Assembly (NCBI GenBank): GCA_945861785.1
Contig: CAMAWD010000020.1
Span: 1-64,000, forward strand
Source of the DNA: Rhodoferax sp. OV413
Lineage (GTDB): Bacteria; Pseudomonadota; Gammaproteobacteria; Burkholderiales; Burkholderiaceae_C
Direction: 5' to 3'
DNA: 64,000 nucleotides
Below are positions 28,129 to 40,807 of the stretch, piece by piece. Each line of letters opens with the position of its first letter. Positions within the stretch are counted from its first letter, which is position 1. The translations under genes were made by a program, and so were the position numbers. The notes beneath the pieces were generated by a model that saw only the letters and a program-made list of their open reading frames with translations, was not told where the DNA came from and made no database searches.

Positions 28129-29424
28129 TCAGAGCGCGCCGTCGAACACCATCACGTCCAGCTCATCACCAGGCGCCACATGGCCTTGGTCGTGGTGCAG
28201 GACGATCAGCCCGTTGGCCTGCACCATCGAGCTCAACACGCCTGAACCCTGGTTGCCAGTGGTCGCCACCCGCAGGATGCCCTGCGCGTCGCGGGTTACG
28301 GTCCCGCGCTGGTATTCAGTTCGACCGGCCTTTTTCCGGATGGCTTCGGTGCTGCGAGCGCGCAACAAGGGCGGGGCCGCATGGCGGGCGCCCATCATCT
28401 GCAGCAGTGCCGGGCGAACAAACGCCAGGAAAGTCACCATGACTGCGACCGGGTTGCCGGGCAGGCCGAACAGGATGGCCGACCGGCCCTCGGGCGCGGC
28501 GATCCGGCCCACGGCCATCGGCCGTCCTGGCCGCATGGCGATGCGCCAGAATGCAACACCGCCGCTGGCGCCGGCCAATTTTTTCATCATCGCCTTGGTG
28601 TAATCGGCCTCCCCCACACTGACGCCACCGCTGGTGATGATGGCATCGGCCTGTCGGGCGGCCGCCACGAACGCTTCCTCCAGGGCGGCGGGCTCGTCGC
28701 GGACCACCCCCAGGTCGATCATCTCGATGCCCAGGCGGCGCAACAACCCGAAAACCGTGTAGCGGTTGCTGTCGTAGACCGCACCAGGGCGGGCTGGCTC
28801 GCCCAGGCTCAGGATCTCGTTGCCGGTGGAAAAATAGGCGACACGCAGTCGGCGCACTACGCGCACCCTGGCCACGCCCAGGCTGGCGATCAGCCCCAGT
28901 GCCGCGGGCCCGAGCAGATCACCGCGTGCGAGCGCCGCTTGCCCCTGCAGCAGGTCTTCGCCCAGACAACGCCGGTTGTCGCCCTGGCGGACCACTGCGG
29001 CCGCAAGCGTGACCGTAGCGCCGTTGAGTTGGACCAGTTCCAGTGGTACGACCGTGTCAAGTCCGGGTGGCATCACGGCGCCCGTGGTGATCTTGACGGC
29101 TTCGCCGCGGCCGACCGCAGTGCTCCAGACATCCCCTGCCAGCGTGCTGCCGACCACCTTCAGCACGAGCGGCACGCCATCCGCCAGCGCAGCGCCATCG
29201 AAGGCAAACCCGTCCATGGCCGAGTTGTCATGCGGCGGCACGCTGATCGGGGACACCAGGTCCTCCGCCAAAACCCGTCCGAGTGCCTCGAATACCGTTG
29301 CTTCCTCGGTTTCGATGACCGGTTCCACCAGACGCTGCAGGAACAGGTTCACGTCGGATGCGCGCAGGCTGTGCGGGTCGTAACCCTGAAGTTGGGCGGC
29401 TATCTGGTCGATTGAAGGGCTCAT
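28129..29424 (-). CDS. moeA: Molybdopterin molybdotransferase MoeA
   Basis: VSPISVPPHDNSAMDGFAFDG; TSGGVSVGEADYTK; MRPGRPMAVG. Confidence 0.95.
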   Translation of the reverse strand: MSPSIDQIAAQLQGYDPHSLRASDVNLFLQRLVEPVIETEEATVFEALGRVLAEDLVSPISVPPHDNSAMDGFAFDGAALADGVPLVLKVVGSTLAGDVWSTAVGRGEAVKITTGAVMPPGLDTVVPLELVQLNGATVTLAAAVVRQGDNRRCLGEDLLQGQAALARGDLLGPAALGLIASLGVARVRVVRRLRVAYFSTGNEILSLGEPARPGAVYDSNRYTVFGLLRRLGIEMIDLGVVRDEPAALEEAFVAAARQADAIITSGGVSVGEADYTKAMMKKLAGASGGVAFWRIAMRPGRPMAVGRIAAPEGRSAILFGLPGNPVAVMVTFLAFVRPALLQMMGARHAAPPLLRARSTEAIRKKAGRTEYQRGTVTRDAQGILRVATTGNQGSGVLSSMVQANGLIVLHHDQGHVAPGDELDVMVFDGAL

Positions 29425-29486
29425 GGATGTAATGCCTGCTGCTCGCCGGCCAGCACCACGCCGCTGATCTGCGATCGGTCAAGCAT
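29421..29486 (-). pseudogene. mobA: mobA N-terminal stub (21 codons)
   Basis: Minus strand ATGCTTGACCGATCGCAGATCAGCGGCGTGGTGCTGGCCGGCGAGCAGCAGGCATTACATCCATGA = MLDRSQISGVVLAGEQQALHP*; ISGVVLAG resembles the MobA N-terminus; sits between moaA and moeA. Confidence 0.55.
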
Positions 29487-29488
29487 TT

Positions 29489-30616
29489 TCAGCCACCGAT
29501 GTAACTCATCTCGACACGGGGTGCTGGCGCCCCGGCAAGAGAGTTGCGCAATTCAGAATAACGGTCTGACCGTGCACCCCAGATGCCGGCCAGTGCCGAA
29601 GCGAGGTCGGCGTCATCGGCGCCCGAGCGCAACAGGCCGCGCAGGTCGTGTCCCTGCGACGCAAATAGGCACAGGTACAACTTGCCCTCGGTCGAGAGGC
29701 GGGCGCGGTTGCAGTCACGGCAGAACGCCTGCGTCACGCTGCTGATCACGCCGATTTCGCCCAGGGCTGGATCGAAGCGACCGTTGGCGTCAGCGTAGCC
29801 CCAGCGCTGCGCGGTTTCGCCCGATGCCGTTGCCTCCAGCGGCACCAGCGGCATTTCGGATTGAATCAGCCTCACGACCTCGGCCGATGGAAGCACCTCG
29901 TCCATGCGCCAGCCGTTGGTGGATCCGACGTCCATGTATTCGATGAAACGCAGCACCGCACCGCTGCCACGAAAGTGCCTCGCCATCGGAAGGATCTCGC
30001 GCGCGTTCGTGCTGCGTTTGACCACCATGTTGACCTTGATCGGGCCCAGGCCCGCCGTGCGCGCGGCCTCGATGCCCTGCAGCACCTGCTGCACCGGAAA
30101 ATCCACATCGTTCATGCTGCGAAACACGCTGTCGTCCAACCCGTCCAGGCTGACCGTGACGCGTTGCAACCCGGCGTCTTTCAGTGCGCGGGCCTTGCGC
30201 GCCAGCAGCGACCCGTTGGTGGTCAGGGTGATGTCGGGGGCTTGCCCGTCGACCGTCCTGAGCCGGGCCAACTGCCCGATCAGCACTTCGATGTTCTTGC
30301 GCAGCAGGGGTTCACCGCCGGTGAGACGGATCTTGCGCACGCCGTGGGCCAGGAATATCTTCGCCAGCCGCGTGATCTCCTCGAAGCTCAACAGGGACGC
30401 ATGCGGCAGGTAGACATGGTCCTTGTCGAAAACTTCCTTGGGCATGCAGTAGCTGCAGCGGAAGTTGCAGCGGTCGGTGACACTGATGCGCAGGTCACGC
30501 AGCGGGCGTCCCAGTGCGTCAGCGAGCAGGCCGTTGGGAACCACGGGCGTGGTCGGCAACTGGACCGCGCGCGCAGTGTTGCGCAGGTCCACCAGGGGGA
30601 TGACTCGGTCAGACAT
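29489..30616 (-). CDS. moaA: GTP 3',8-cyclase MoaA
   Basis: Radical SAM CxxxCxxC ([10 protein letters not shown]), [20 protein letters not shown]-terminal [22 protein letters not shown]. Confidence 0.96.
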   Translation of the reverse strand: MSDRVIPLVDLRNTARAVQLPTTPVVPNGLLADALGRPLRDLRISVTDRCNFRCSYCMPKEVFDKDHVYLPHASLLSFEEITRLAKIFLAHGVRKIRLTGGEPLLRKNIEVLIGQLARLRTVDGQAPDITLTTNGSLLARKARALKDAGLQRVTVSLDGLDDSVFRSMNDVDFPVQQVLQGIEAARTAGLGPIKVNMVVKRSTNAREILPMARHFRGSGAVLRFIEYMDVGSTNGWRMDEVLPSAEVVRLIQSEMPLVPLEATASGETAQRWGYADANGRFDPALGEIGVISSVTQAFCRDCNRARLSTEGKLYLCLFASQGHDLRGLLRSGADDADLASALAGIWGARSDRYSELRNSLAGAPAPRVEMSYIGG

Positions 30617-30639
30617 GTGCAGATTTTGCACCAGCAATG

Positions 30640-31401
30640 TCAAGCACAGCGCCCGCCATCCACTTCGAGGCAGACACCATTGATGAAAGATGCCTCGTCG
30701 CTGGCGAGGTACAGGGCGGCGTTGGCAACGTCGAGCGCGGTGGAAAAGCGCCCCAGGGGGATCGTCGACAGGAACTTGGCACGGCGGGCGTCGTCGAGCG
30801 GCCCACCAGCGAACTCCGTGGACAGGCCGGTGTCGGGGTTGAACACCGGGTTGATGCAGTTCACCCGGATGTTGTCGGGCCCGAGTTCCGCCGCGAGCGA
30901 TTTGGACAGCGTGATGGCGGCTCCCTTGGAGGCGTTGTACCAGGTCAGGCCGGGCCGGGGCCGCAGCCCGGCCGTGGAGGCGATCGTGATGAAACTTCCG
31001 CCACCCTGGGCCCGAAACACCGGCGTGGCGTGGATGGTGGCCAGGTACAGGCTTTTGACATTGACCGCGAAGCAGCGGTCGAACTCCTCCTCGCTGACCT
31101 CCAGTGCCGGGCGGTTGCGGTGGGTCCAGCCGGCGTTGTTGACCATCACGTCGAGCCGTCCATGGCGCTGCACGGCAAACGCGACCAGGGCCTGCATGTC
31201 GGCGCTGCGGGTGACGTCCGCGGCGCAGAAAGCGGCGTCGCCGCCGTTGGCACGAATTGCAGCGGCCACTTTTTCACCGGCCGCGGCCTGGATGTCGTTG
31301 ACGATCACCCGGGCGCCTTCGGCAGCGAGCCGCTGGGCGATGCCTTCGCCGATACCGCCGCCGGAGCCGGTGACGATGACTACCTTGTTCATGACGCGCA
31401 T
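30640..31401 (-). CDS. SDR family NAD(P)-dependent oxidoreductase
   Basis: [34 protein letters not shown] active site. Confidence 0.9.
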   Translation of the reverse strand: MRVMNKVVIVTGSGGGIGEGIAQRLAAEGARVIVNDIQAAAGEKVAAAIRANGGDAAFCAADVTRSADMQALVAFAVQRHGRLDVMVNNAGWTHRNRPALEVSEEEFDRCFAVNVKSLYLATIHATPVFRAQGGGSFITIASTAGLRPRPGLTWYNASKGAAITLSKSLAAELGPDNIRVNCINPVFNPDTGLSTEFAGGPLDDARRAKFLSTIPLGRFSTALDVANAALYLASDEASFINGVCLEVDGGRCA

Positions 31402-31458
31402 GGTTTGTTCCTTACAGAGTGGGCCGCCGCCCCGCAGCGCGGGGCGACAGGCAGTGGG

Positions 31459-32892
31459 TCAGCCGTGGCGGATTGCCACCGTCTTGAGCGCAGTGAAACC
31501 GTACAGGGCTTCAAAGCCTTTCTCGCGCCCGTGGCCCGAGGCCTTGAAGCCGCCGAATGGCAACTCGACGCCGCCGCCGGCGCCGTAGTTGTTGATGAAC
31601 ACCTGGCCGCTGCGGATGCGTTTGGCCACGCGGAACTGCCGCCCGCCGTCGCGGGTCCAGAGGCCGGCGACAAGGCCGAACTGCGTGGCATTGGCCAGTT
31701 CGACCGCATGGTCCTCGTCGCGGAATGGCATTGCCGCCAAGACCGGCCCGAAGACTTCCTCTTGCGCCAGCCGGTGCGTGACCGGTACGTCCCGCAGCAG
31801 GGTGGGGGCCTGGTAGAAACCGGTGTCGGGCGCCTCGTCGGCGATCTGGCCCTGCGCCACCATCGGGATGCCTGCCACCTGTGCGTCGCTCAGGAAATCC
31901 CACACGCGCTGCTGCTGGCTCTGGCGGATCAGTGGCCCGAGGTCGAGGTCCATGGCGGCCGGACCTGCCCGCAGCTTGGAAAATGCTTCGCCAAGCCGCA
32001 CCAGAAGGGGCTCGTAGACCTGCTCGTCCACCAGCAGGCGCGAACCCGCAGAGCAGGTTTGCCCGGAGTTCTGCACGATGGCATTGACGATGGCCGGAAT
32101 GGCTGCATCGAGGTCGGCGTCGGCGAAGACGATCTGGGGGCTTTTGCCGCCCAGCTCCAGCGTGACAGGGCAGTGGCGTTCGGCGGCAAGCTGCTGGACC
32201 AGCGTCCCGATCCTGGGGCTGCCGGTGAAGCTGATGTGGTCGATGCCGGCATGGCGTGCCAGCGCGTCACCGACCTCATGCCCGTACCCGGTGACGATGT
32301 TCAGTGCGCCGGCCGGGAACCCGACCTCGGCGGCAAGTTGGGCGACCCGGATCAGCGACAGGCAGGCGTCCTCGGACGGCTTGACCACGCACACGTTGCC
32401 GGCCGCCAGCGCGCCGCCGACACTGCGCCCGAAGATCTGCATCGGGTAGTTCCACGGGATGATGTGCCCGGTAACGCCGTGGGGTTCGCGCCAGGTCAGC
32501 ACGCTGTAGCCGTCCAGGTAGGGAATGGTTTCGCCGTGCAGCTTGTCGCAGGCACCTGCGTAGAACTCGAAATAACGGGACAGGGCGGCTGCGTCGGCGC
32601 GTGCCTGCCTGGTGGGCTTGCCGCAGTCGCGCTGTTCGAGCAGCGCCAGTTCTTCTGCATGCTCGGCCACCTTGGCCGACAGCCGCATCAGCAAGCGGCC
32701 ACGTTGCACGGCGGTCACTTTGCTCCAGACAGAGTCCATGCATTGCCGTGCGGCGCGCACAGCCATGCCGAGGTCTTCTGCATTGCTGCGCTGGATCTGA
32801 TCGAAAGCTTGTCCGTGGGACGGGTCGATGACGGCGATCGTGCGCCCGGAGCACGAGGGCACCGGTGCATTGGCGATGAAGTTGAGTTGCAT
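31459..32892 (-). CDS. Aldehyde dehydrogenase family protein
   Basis: LELGGKSPQIVFADADLDAA; NSGQTCSAGSRLLV; EEVFGPVLAAMPF. Confidence 0.92.
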   Translation of the reverse strand: MQLNFIANAPVPSCSGRTIAVIDPSHGQAFDQIQRSNAEDLGMAVRAARQCMDSVWSKVTAVQRGRLLMRLSAKVAEHAEELALLEQRDCGKPTRQARADAAALSRYFEFYAGACDKLHGETIPYLDGYSVLTWREPHGVTGHIIPWNYPMQIFGRSVGGALAAGNVCVVKPSEDACLSLIRVAQLAAEVGFPAGALNIVTGYGHEVGDALARHAGIDHISFTGSPRIGTLVQQLAAERHCPVTLELGGKSPQIVFADADLDAAIPAIVNAIVQNSGQTCSAGSRLLVDEQVYEPLLVRLGEAFSKLRAGPAAMDLDLGPLIRQSQQQRVWDFLSDAQVAGIPMVAQGQIADEAPDTGFYQAPTLLRDVPVTHRLAQEEVFGPVLAAMPFRDEDHAVELANATQFGLVAGLWTRDGGRQFRVAKRIRSGQVFINNYGAGGGVELPFGGFKASGHGREKGFEALYGFTALKTVAIRHG

Positions 32893-32963
32893 CCGGGCAT
32901 TTTCCTTCAATCGGGCGGGCAGGTGGGGTGAATGCACTCCCAAAGTGCATCACCCGCAAACAG

Positions 32964-32982
32964 AAAAGCCCGCGATGCGGGC
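32964..32982 (-). terminator. Rho-independent terminator downstream of hppA
   Basis: Minus strand GCCCGC-ATC-GCGGGC followed by TTTTCTGTTT. Confidence 0.6.
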
Positions 32983-33030
32983 CAAACTGGGATCCCCCGC
33001 CCACAGGCGCGGGGGTCGGCCACGCACAGC

Positions 33031-35217
33031 TTATTGCGAAGCTGCGCTTGCCGGTGCTGCGGCGACTGCCGGTGCAGCAACGGCCGGTGCAGCAACTGCC
33101 GGTACAGCGGCCGGCGCCGTGATTGCCGCCGGGGCGCTTGCCGCAGGGCTGGCGGCGCCTGCCTTGGGTGCGTGGATCTGCATCATCAACGGCACGATCA
33201 GCAGGGCCACGATGTTGATGATCTTGATCAGCGGGTTGATGGCGGGGCCGGCGGTGTCCTTGTACGGGTCACCAACGGTGTCGCCGGTCACGGCTGCCTT
33301 GTGGGTTTCGGAGCCCTTGCCACCGTGGTGGCCGTCTTCGATGTACTTCTTGGCGTTGTCCCACGCGCCGCCGCCGGTACACATGGAGATCGCCACGAAC
33401 AGGCCGGTCACGATGGTGCCCATCAGCAGGCCGCCGAGCGCCGCCGGGCCGAGGATCAGGCCGACCAGGATCGGTGCCACCACGGGCAGCAGCGAAGGGA
33501 TCATCATTTCCTTGATGGCCGCAGTGGTCAGCATGTCGACCGCCCGGCCGTACTCGGGCTTGGCAGTGCCTTCCATGATGCCCTTGATCTCGCGGAACTG
33601 GCGACGCACCTCAACCACCACCGAGCCGGCAGCGCGGCCGACGGCCTCCATGGCCATGGCACCGAACAGGTAGGGAATCAGGCCGCCGATGAACAGGCCG
33701 ATGATGACCATGGGGTCGCTCAGGTCAAAACTGATGGACTTGCCGTAGGCTTCCAGCTTGTGCGTGTAGTCGGCAAACAGCACCAGCGCGGCAAGACCGG
33801 CTGATCCGATGGCGTAACCCTTGGTCACCGCCTTGGTCGTGTTGCCCACGGCGTCCAGCGGGTCGGTGACATCGCGCACGCTTTTCGGCATTTCGGCCAT
33901 TTCGGCAATACCGCCAGCGTTGTCGGTGATCGGGCCATAGGCGTCGAGCGCAACCACGATACCGGCCATGCTCAGCATCGATGTGGCTGCGATCGCGATG
34001 CCGTACAGGCCGGCCATCTGGAACGAGACCCAGATCGCGATACACACGAAGATCACTGGCCAGGCGGTGGAACGCATCGATACACCCAGGCCGGCAATGA
34101 TGTTGGTACCGTGGCCGGTGGTGGATGCCTGGGCAATGTGCTTGACCGGGGCGTATTGGGTGCCGGTGTAGTACTCGGTGATCCAGACCAGTGCGGCGGT
34201 CAGCACCAGGCCGACGGCACAGGCGCCAAACAGGCGCATCTGCGCGCCGGTGCCACCCAGGGCGTTGTCGGCAATGATGGCGTTGGTGACAAAGTAGAAC
34301 GCAATCAGCGACAGGATGCCGGCAACCGCCAAACCTTTGTACAGGGCTGGCATCACGTTCTTCATGCCGGGTGATGCCTTGACGAAGAAGCAGCCGATGA
34401 TCGATGCGACGATCGACACCGCGCCAAGTGCCAACGGGTAGACCACGGTGCTGTTGCCAGCGCCGGTGACGAGAAGCGCCCCCAGCACCATGGTGGCAAT
34501 CAGGGTCACCGCGTAGGTTTCAAACAGGTCGGCGGCCATGCCGGCGCAGTCGCCGACGTTGTCACCCACGTTGTCGGCGATCACGGCCGGATTGCGTGGG
34601 TCATCCTCGGGGATGCCGGCTTCGACCTTGCCCACCAGGTCGGCACCAACGTCCGCGCCCTTGGTGAAGATGCCGCCGCCAAGACGGGCGAAGATGGAAA
34701 TCAGCGAGGAGCCAAAGGCAAAACCGATCAGGGGGTTGAGCTTGGCGGCGGTCGCTGCGCCTTCGGGAACCAGGAACCAGTAGAACGCTGTCACGCCCAG
34801 CAGGCCCAGGCCCACCACCAGCATGCCGGTGATGGCGCCACCGCGGAACGCGACGTCCAAAGCCGGGCCGATACCTTTGGTGGCCGCCTGCGCCGTACGC
34901 ACATTGGCACGCACCGACACGTTCATGCCGATGAATCCGCACGCACCCGAGAGCACAGAGCCGACCACAAACCCGACAGCGCTCATGCCGTCCAGGAATA
35001 TGGCAATCAGGATCGCGAGCACCACGCCGACCATGGTGATGGTCTTGTATTGGCGCGCCAGATAGGCCGCAGCCCCGGTCTGGATCGCCGCCGCAATTTC
35101 CTGCATACGTGGATTGCCGGCATCCTGCGCAAGGATCCAGCTGCGCGCCCAAAAGCCGTAAACCACGGCAATCAGCCCGCAAAGTAGTGCCATCATCAGC
35201 ACCGAGTTGCCTGTCAT
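33031..35217 (-). CDS. hppA: Membrane-bound ion-translocating pyrophosphatase
   Basis: [55 protein letters not shown]; many TM segments; Ala-rich C-terminal tail. Confidence 0.96.
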   Translation of the reverse strand: MTGNSVLMMALLCGLIAVVYGFWARSWILAQDAGNPRMQEIAAAIQTGAAAYLARQYKTITMVGVVLAILIAIFLDGMSAVGFVVGSVLSGACGFIGMNVSVRANVRTAQAATKGIGPALDVAFRGGAITGMLVVGLGLLGVTAFYWFLVPEGAATAAKLNPLIGFAFGSSLISIFARLGGGIFTKGADVGADLVGKVEAGIPEDDPRNPAVIADNVGDNVGDCAGMAADLFETYAVTLIATMVLGALLVTGAGNSTVVYPLALGAVSIVASIIGCFFVKASPGMKNVMPALYKGLAVAGILSLIAFYFVTNAIIADNALGGTGAQMRLFGACAVGLVLTAALVWITEYYTGTQYAPVKHIAQASTTGHGTNIIAGLGVSMRSTAWPVIFVCIAIWVSFQMAGLYGIAIAATSMLSMAGIVVALDAYGPITDNAGGIAEMAEMPKSVRDVTDPLDAVGNTTKAVTKGYAIGSAGLAALVLFADYTHKLEAYGKSISFDLSDPMVIIGLFIGGLIPYLFGAMAMEAVGRAAGSVVVEVRRQFREIKGIMEGTAKPEYGRAVDMLTTAAIKEMMIPSLLPVVAPILVGLILGPAALGGLLMGTIVTGLFVAISMCTGGGAWDNAKKYIEDGHHGGKGSETHKAAVTGDTVGDPYKDTAGPAINPLIKIINIVALLIVPLMMQIHAPKAGAASPAASAPAAITAPAAVPAVAAPAVAAPAVAAAPASAASQ

Positions 35218-35456
35218 AGTCAATCACTCCTCATCCGAAGATGTCACAGTTTCGCGTATGGGGGCACAACGCACGCGAGGCCCCCGCTGCGTTGCTTCCT
35301 CAGGCGTCCTGTGCAGGAGCCGATTGGCCAACGCCGGAACTGTAACAACAAAAGTCCTGCTTTTTGAAAGTCGCAAGGAGCGCGTCAGCAAAATAAGGGT
35401 TAATACTTAGTTCCCGAATTTTTTCGATCCAACCCCTCACAAGCGAACCATCCACC

Positions 35457-35993
35457 ATGTCCCTGGACAACGTAACCCCCGGAAAAAACGTGCCCGATGC
35501 CTTCAACGTCATCATCGAGATCCCGATGAACGCCGATCCGGTCAAGTACGAAGTGGACAAGGCGACCGGCGCCATCTTCGTGGACCGCTTCATGAGCACG
35601 TCCATGCATTACCCCACCAACTACGGTTACGTGCCCAAGACCATCAGCGGCGACGGGGATCCGGTCGACGTGCTGGTCATCACGCCCGTGCCGCTGATCC
35701 CGGGCGTGGTGGTGACCTGCCGGCCGATCGGCATCCTGAAGATGCAGGACGAGGCGGGTGAAGACGGCAAGGTGCTTGCAGTGCCGGTCGACAAGATCCT
35801 GTCGATCTACACCCAATGGCAGAAACCCGAAGACCTGAACCCGTTGCGGCTCAAGACGATCGCCCATTTTTTCGAGCACTACAAAGATCTGGAAGTCGGC
35901 AAGTGGGTCAAGATCCTGGGCTGGGAAGATGCGGACTCGGCCCGCAAGGAAATCATGGACGGCATCGCCAACTACAACCGCCAACATCCCTGA
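35457..35993 (+). CDS. ppa: Soluble inorganic pyrophosphatase
   Basis: [57 protein letters not shown]. Confidence 0.97.
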   Translation: MSLDNVTPGKNVPDAFNVIIEIPMNADPVKYEVDKATGAIFVDRFMSTSMHYPTNYGYVPKTISGDGDPVDVLVITPVPLIPGVVVTCRPIGILKMQDEAGEDGKVLAVPVDKILSIYTQWQKPEDLNPLRLKTIAHFFEHYKDLEVGKWVKILGWEDADSARKEIMDGIANYNRQHP

Positions 35994-36187
35994 AGGTGGT
36001 CTGGCCGGCTGCCGATGCAGCCGGTTTCAGCGCTGCGGGTCGGGAAAGACCAGACCATGCAGGCCGCCCTTGCGCTGGAGGCGCCAGGGCGTTGGTTGTG
36101 GAGTCACCCGAGCGACTTCCGTCGCGGGCGGTGGATTTGCATAATCCGCCTGTCGTCCCCCTTGGACTTACCTGATACGGAACCACC

Positions 36188-36850
36188 ATGACGCTCAAAC
36201 TCTGCGGATTCTCTGCCAGCAACTACTACAACCAGGTGAAACTGCAACTGCTGGAAAAGCAGTTGGACTTCGAGGAAGAGATGGTGCGCACCGGTTCTGT
36301 CGAGCCGGCGCTGCTGGCCCGCTCGCCAATGGGCAAAGTCCCGTTCCTCGACACGCCCCACGGCTGCATTTCGGAGTCGATGGCCTGCGCCGAATACATC
36401 GAAGCCGCGTACCCCCAGTTTCCACTGCTGCCCGCCGATCCTTTTGCGGCCGCCAAGGTGCGGGAGCTTCTGGTGTACCTGGAACTGCACCTGGAACTCG
36501 TGGCGCGCGAGTTGTACGCAGAAGCATTTTTCGGTGGCAAGGTCGGTGATGAAACCAAGGAACGGGTGCGTAAACTGCTGCTGCGTGGCGCCGCGGGCTT
36601 CGGCCGGATCGCCCGATTTGCGCCGTTTGTCGCGGGTGCCAGTTTTACACTGGCCGACTGCGCGGCGGTGGTGCACCTGCCGATCGTGTCGGGGGCGAGC
36701 AAGCTGATCTACGGGGAAGACTTGCTGGCGGCTCTGCCGGTCAAGGACTACATCCGGTCGCTCGGGGAGCGGGCGTCGGTGCGCAAGGTCAACGACGACC
36801 GCAAGGCCGATACCCAGCGCATGCTCGCCGCGCAGCGGCCGGCCACCTGA
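36188..36850 (+). CDS. Glutathione S-transferase family protein
   Basis: MTLKLCGFSASNYYNQVKLQLLEKQLDFEEEMV...SPMGKVPFLDTPHGCISESMACAEYIEAAYP. Confidence 0.88.
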   Translation: MTLKLCGFSASNYYNQVKLQLLEKQLDFEEEMVRTGSVEPALLARSPMGKVPFLDTPHGCISESMACAEYIEAAYPQFPLLPADPFAAAKVRELLVYLELHLELVARELYAEAFFGGKVGDETKERVRKLLLRGAAGFGRIARFAPFVAGASFTLADCAAVVHLPIVSGASKLIYGEDLLAALPVKDYIRSLGERASVRKVNDDRKADTQRMLAAQRPAT

Positions 36851-36853
36851 ACG

Positions 36854-38074
36854 TCATTTGGCGATGGACTTGAACGGGTTGCGCTGCTCGAGTTCTCCGA
36901 TGTAGCGCTCCATGCCGTTGCTCTCGCGGTCCAGGAACTGCTGCACCGCATCGGCAAACGCCGGGTGTGCCAGCCAGTGCGCGCTGCGCGTCTTCACCGG
37001 CAAAAGGGCCCGCGCCATCTTGTGTTCGCCCTGGGCCCCTCCTTCGAAACGGTCGAAACCATTGGCGATGCACCACTCCAGCGGCTGGTAATAACAGGCT
37101 TCGAAATGCAGGCAATCGACGCGTTCCAGTGCCCCCCAGTAACGGCCATAGGCCACTGCACCGCTGTCCGGGGCGGTGTCGGGATCGTTCAGCGCTACCA
37201 GGCTGCTTGCGATCGGTTGGCCGTCACGCTGCGCCACGAACAGCAACCAGTTTTCCGGCATGGCCTGCGCCATGTGGTGGAAAAAATCCCGGCTGAGGTA
37301 CGGCGCGTTGCCATGTTCGTAGTAGGTGCGCTCGTAGCAGCGGTAAAAGAAGTCCCAGTCGTGGGCGCTGATAGCACCGCCGCGCGCGCTTCGAAACCCG
37401 ACGCCTGACTGTGCCACCTTGCGCCGCTCCTGGCGGATTTTTTTGCGCTTTTCCTGGCTCAGCGACATCAGGAAAGCATCGAAATCGCGGTACCCGCCGA
37501 CTGGAGCTGTCCAGTGGAACTGCACGTTGTGGCGCACCATCATGCCGGCCGCCACACAGGCGAGCATGTCGGCGTCACTGGCAAACAGGATGTGCAGCGA
37601 CGACAGTCCTGCGGTCTCGCACCAGCCGATCACCGCTTTCACGAGTGCCAGCCGCACGCCAGCGTCGCGCGCCAGCAGCCTCGCGCCTGGAACCGGCGTG
37701 AAGGGCGGTGCAATCAGCGCCTTGGGGTAATACGCCAGCCCATGCTGGTGGTAGGCGTTCGCCCAGGCATGGTCGAACACGTATTCGCCGTAGGAGTGCG
37801 CCTTCAGGTAGAGCGCACATGCGCCATGCAGTTCCCGAGCGGGCGGGTCGCCCGCTTGCGTGGCCCGGTTGATTTTCCACAGGGTGATGAAGCTCGGCGT
37901 CCATCCGGTCTTGGTGGACGCGCTGGCGCTTTGGTGCATCGCCGCCAGGTATTCGTGGCGCATGAACGGGTTGGCCTGTTCCTGGCACGCAAGCAGGCTG
38001 TTCCACAGTACCGGGTCGATGTCCAGGGGCGAATCGAGCACCTCGATGACATAATCATTTTCATTTGCAATCAT
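36854..38074 (-). CDS. GNAT-superfamily N-acyltransferase (DUF482/peptidogalycan-like)
   Basis: NPFMRHEYLAAMHQSAS...YFEACYYQPLEWCIANGFDRFEGGAQGEHKMARALLPVKTRSAHWLA-type pattern. Confidence 0.8.
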   Translation of the reverse strand: MIANENDYVIEVLDSPLDIDPVLWNSLLACQEQANPFMRHEYLAAMHQSASASTKTGWTPSFITLWKINRATQAGDPPARELHGACALYLKAHSYGEYVFDHAWANAYHQHGLAYYPKALIAPPFTPVPGARLLARDAGVRLALVKAVIGWCETAGLSSLHILFASDADMLACVAAGMMVRHNVQFHWTAPVGGYRDFDAFLMSLSQEKRKKIRQERRKVAQSGVGFRSARGGAISAHDWDFFYRCYERTYYEHGNAPYLSRDFFHHMAQAMPENWLLFVAQRDGQPIASSLVALNDPDTAPDSGAVAYGRYWGALERVDCLHFEACYYQPLEWCIANGFDRFEGGAQGEHKMARALLPVKTRSAHWLAHPAFADAVQQFLDRESNGMERYIGELEQRNPFKSIAK

Positions 38075-38167
38075 GCCACCAGCCCTTGGCGCCTTGTGTT
38101 GTCCGGCAGTCGGGCCCAGGCGTCTGACGGGGCATCCGGCGCCTCTGCAAATTCAGTGTGACTTGTC

Positions 38168-40248
<2,081 letters not shown>

Positions 40249-40374
40249 GGCGCTGGTTTTCGGGACGCCCGGGCAACTCAGATCGACCGCAGGCCGGGGC
40301 TGCTGGACAGACCGGCAGCCTGCACCAGTTCCGGCAACAATTACCGCAGTACAGCGCCACCGGGAACGCCGGGT

Positions 40375-40779
40375 TCATGGCATCAACCGGTGGTAGACGG
40401 CACCCACCCACGTGCCGGCACACAGGACCAGGCTCAGAAGGACCGCGGCGCTTCCCATGTCTTTCGCGCGCTTGGACAAGGCGTGCCACTCAGGCCCTAT
40501 GCGGTCAATCGCAGTCTCGATGCCGGTATTGAGCAACTCCACGACCAGGACCAGCACGACCGTGCCGACAAGCACGGCCCGGTCCATCCAGCCATTGCCT
40601 ACCCAGAATGCCGCTGGCACCAGCACCATGGCAGCCAGCGCTTCCTGGCGAAAGGCTGTTTCGTGCCAGCCTGCGCGCAGCCCTTCGATGGAGTAACCGG
40701 TGGCATGCCACATCCTTGACAGGCCGGTGCGGCTCTTTTGGGGATTCGATGGCGGATCTGGGCTTGGCGTGGGGTGCAT
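40375..40779 (-). CDS. dgkA: Diacylglycerol kinase
   Basis: GLRAGWHETAFRQEALAAM...VLVVELLNTGIETAIDRIGPEWHALSKRAKDMGSAAVLLSL. Confidence 0.92.
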   Translation of the reverse strand: MHPTPSPDPPSNPQKSRTGLSRMWHATGYSIEGLRAGWHETAFRQEALAAMVLVPAAFWVGNGWMDRAVLVGTVVLVLVVELLNTGIETAIDRIGPEWHALSKRAKDMGSAAVLLSLVLCAGTWVGAVYHRLMP

Positions 40780-40807
40780 GGAGACCGGTGTACTGTTTGC
40801 CTGGGAT

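Noticed and set aside
30637-32931. 764-aa plus-strand ORF across SDR and aldehyde dehydrogenase genes
   Set aside because: Spans two well-supported minus-strand genes; GC-frame artefact.
40290-40330. GGCTGC...GCAGCC hairpin between glnK and dgkA
   Set aside because: Short stem and no U-tract; insufficient support for a bidirectional terminator.
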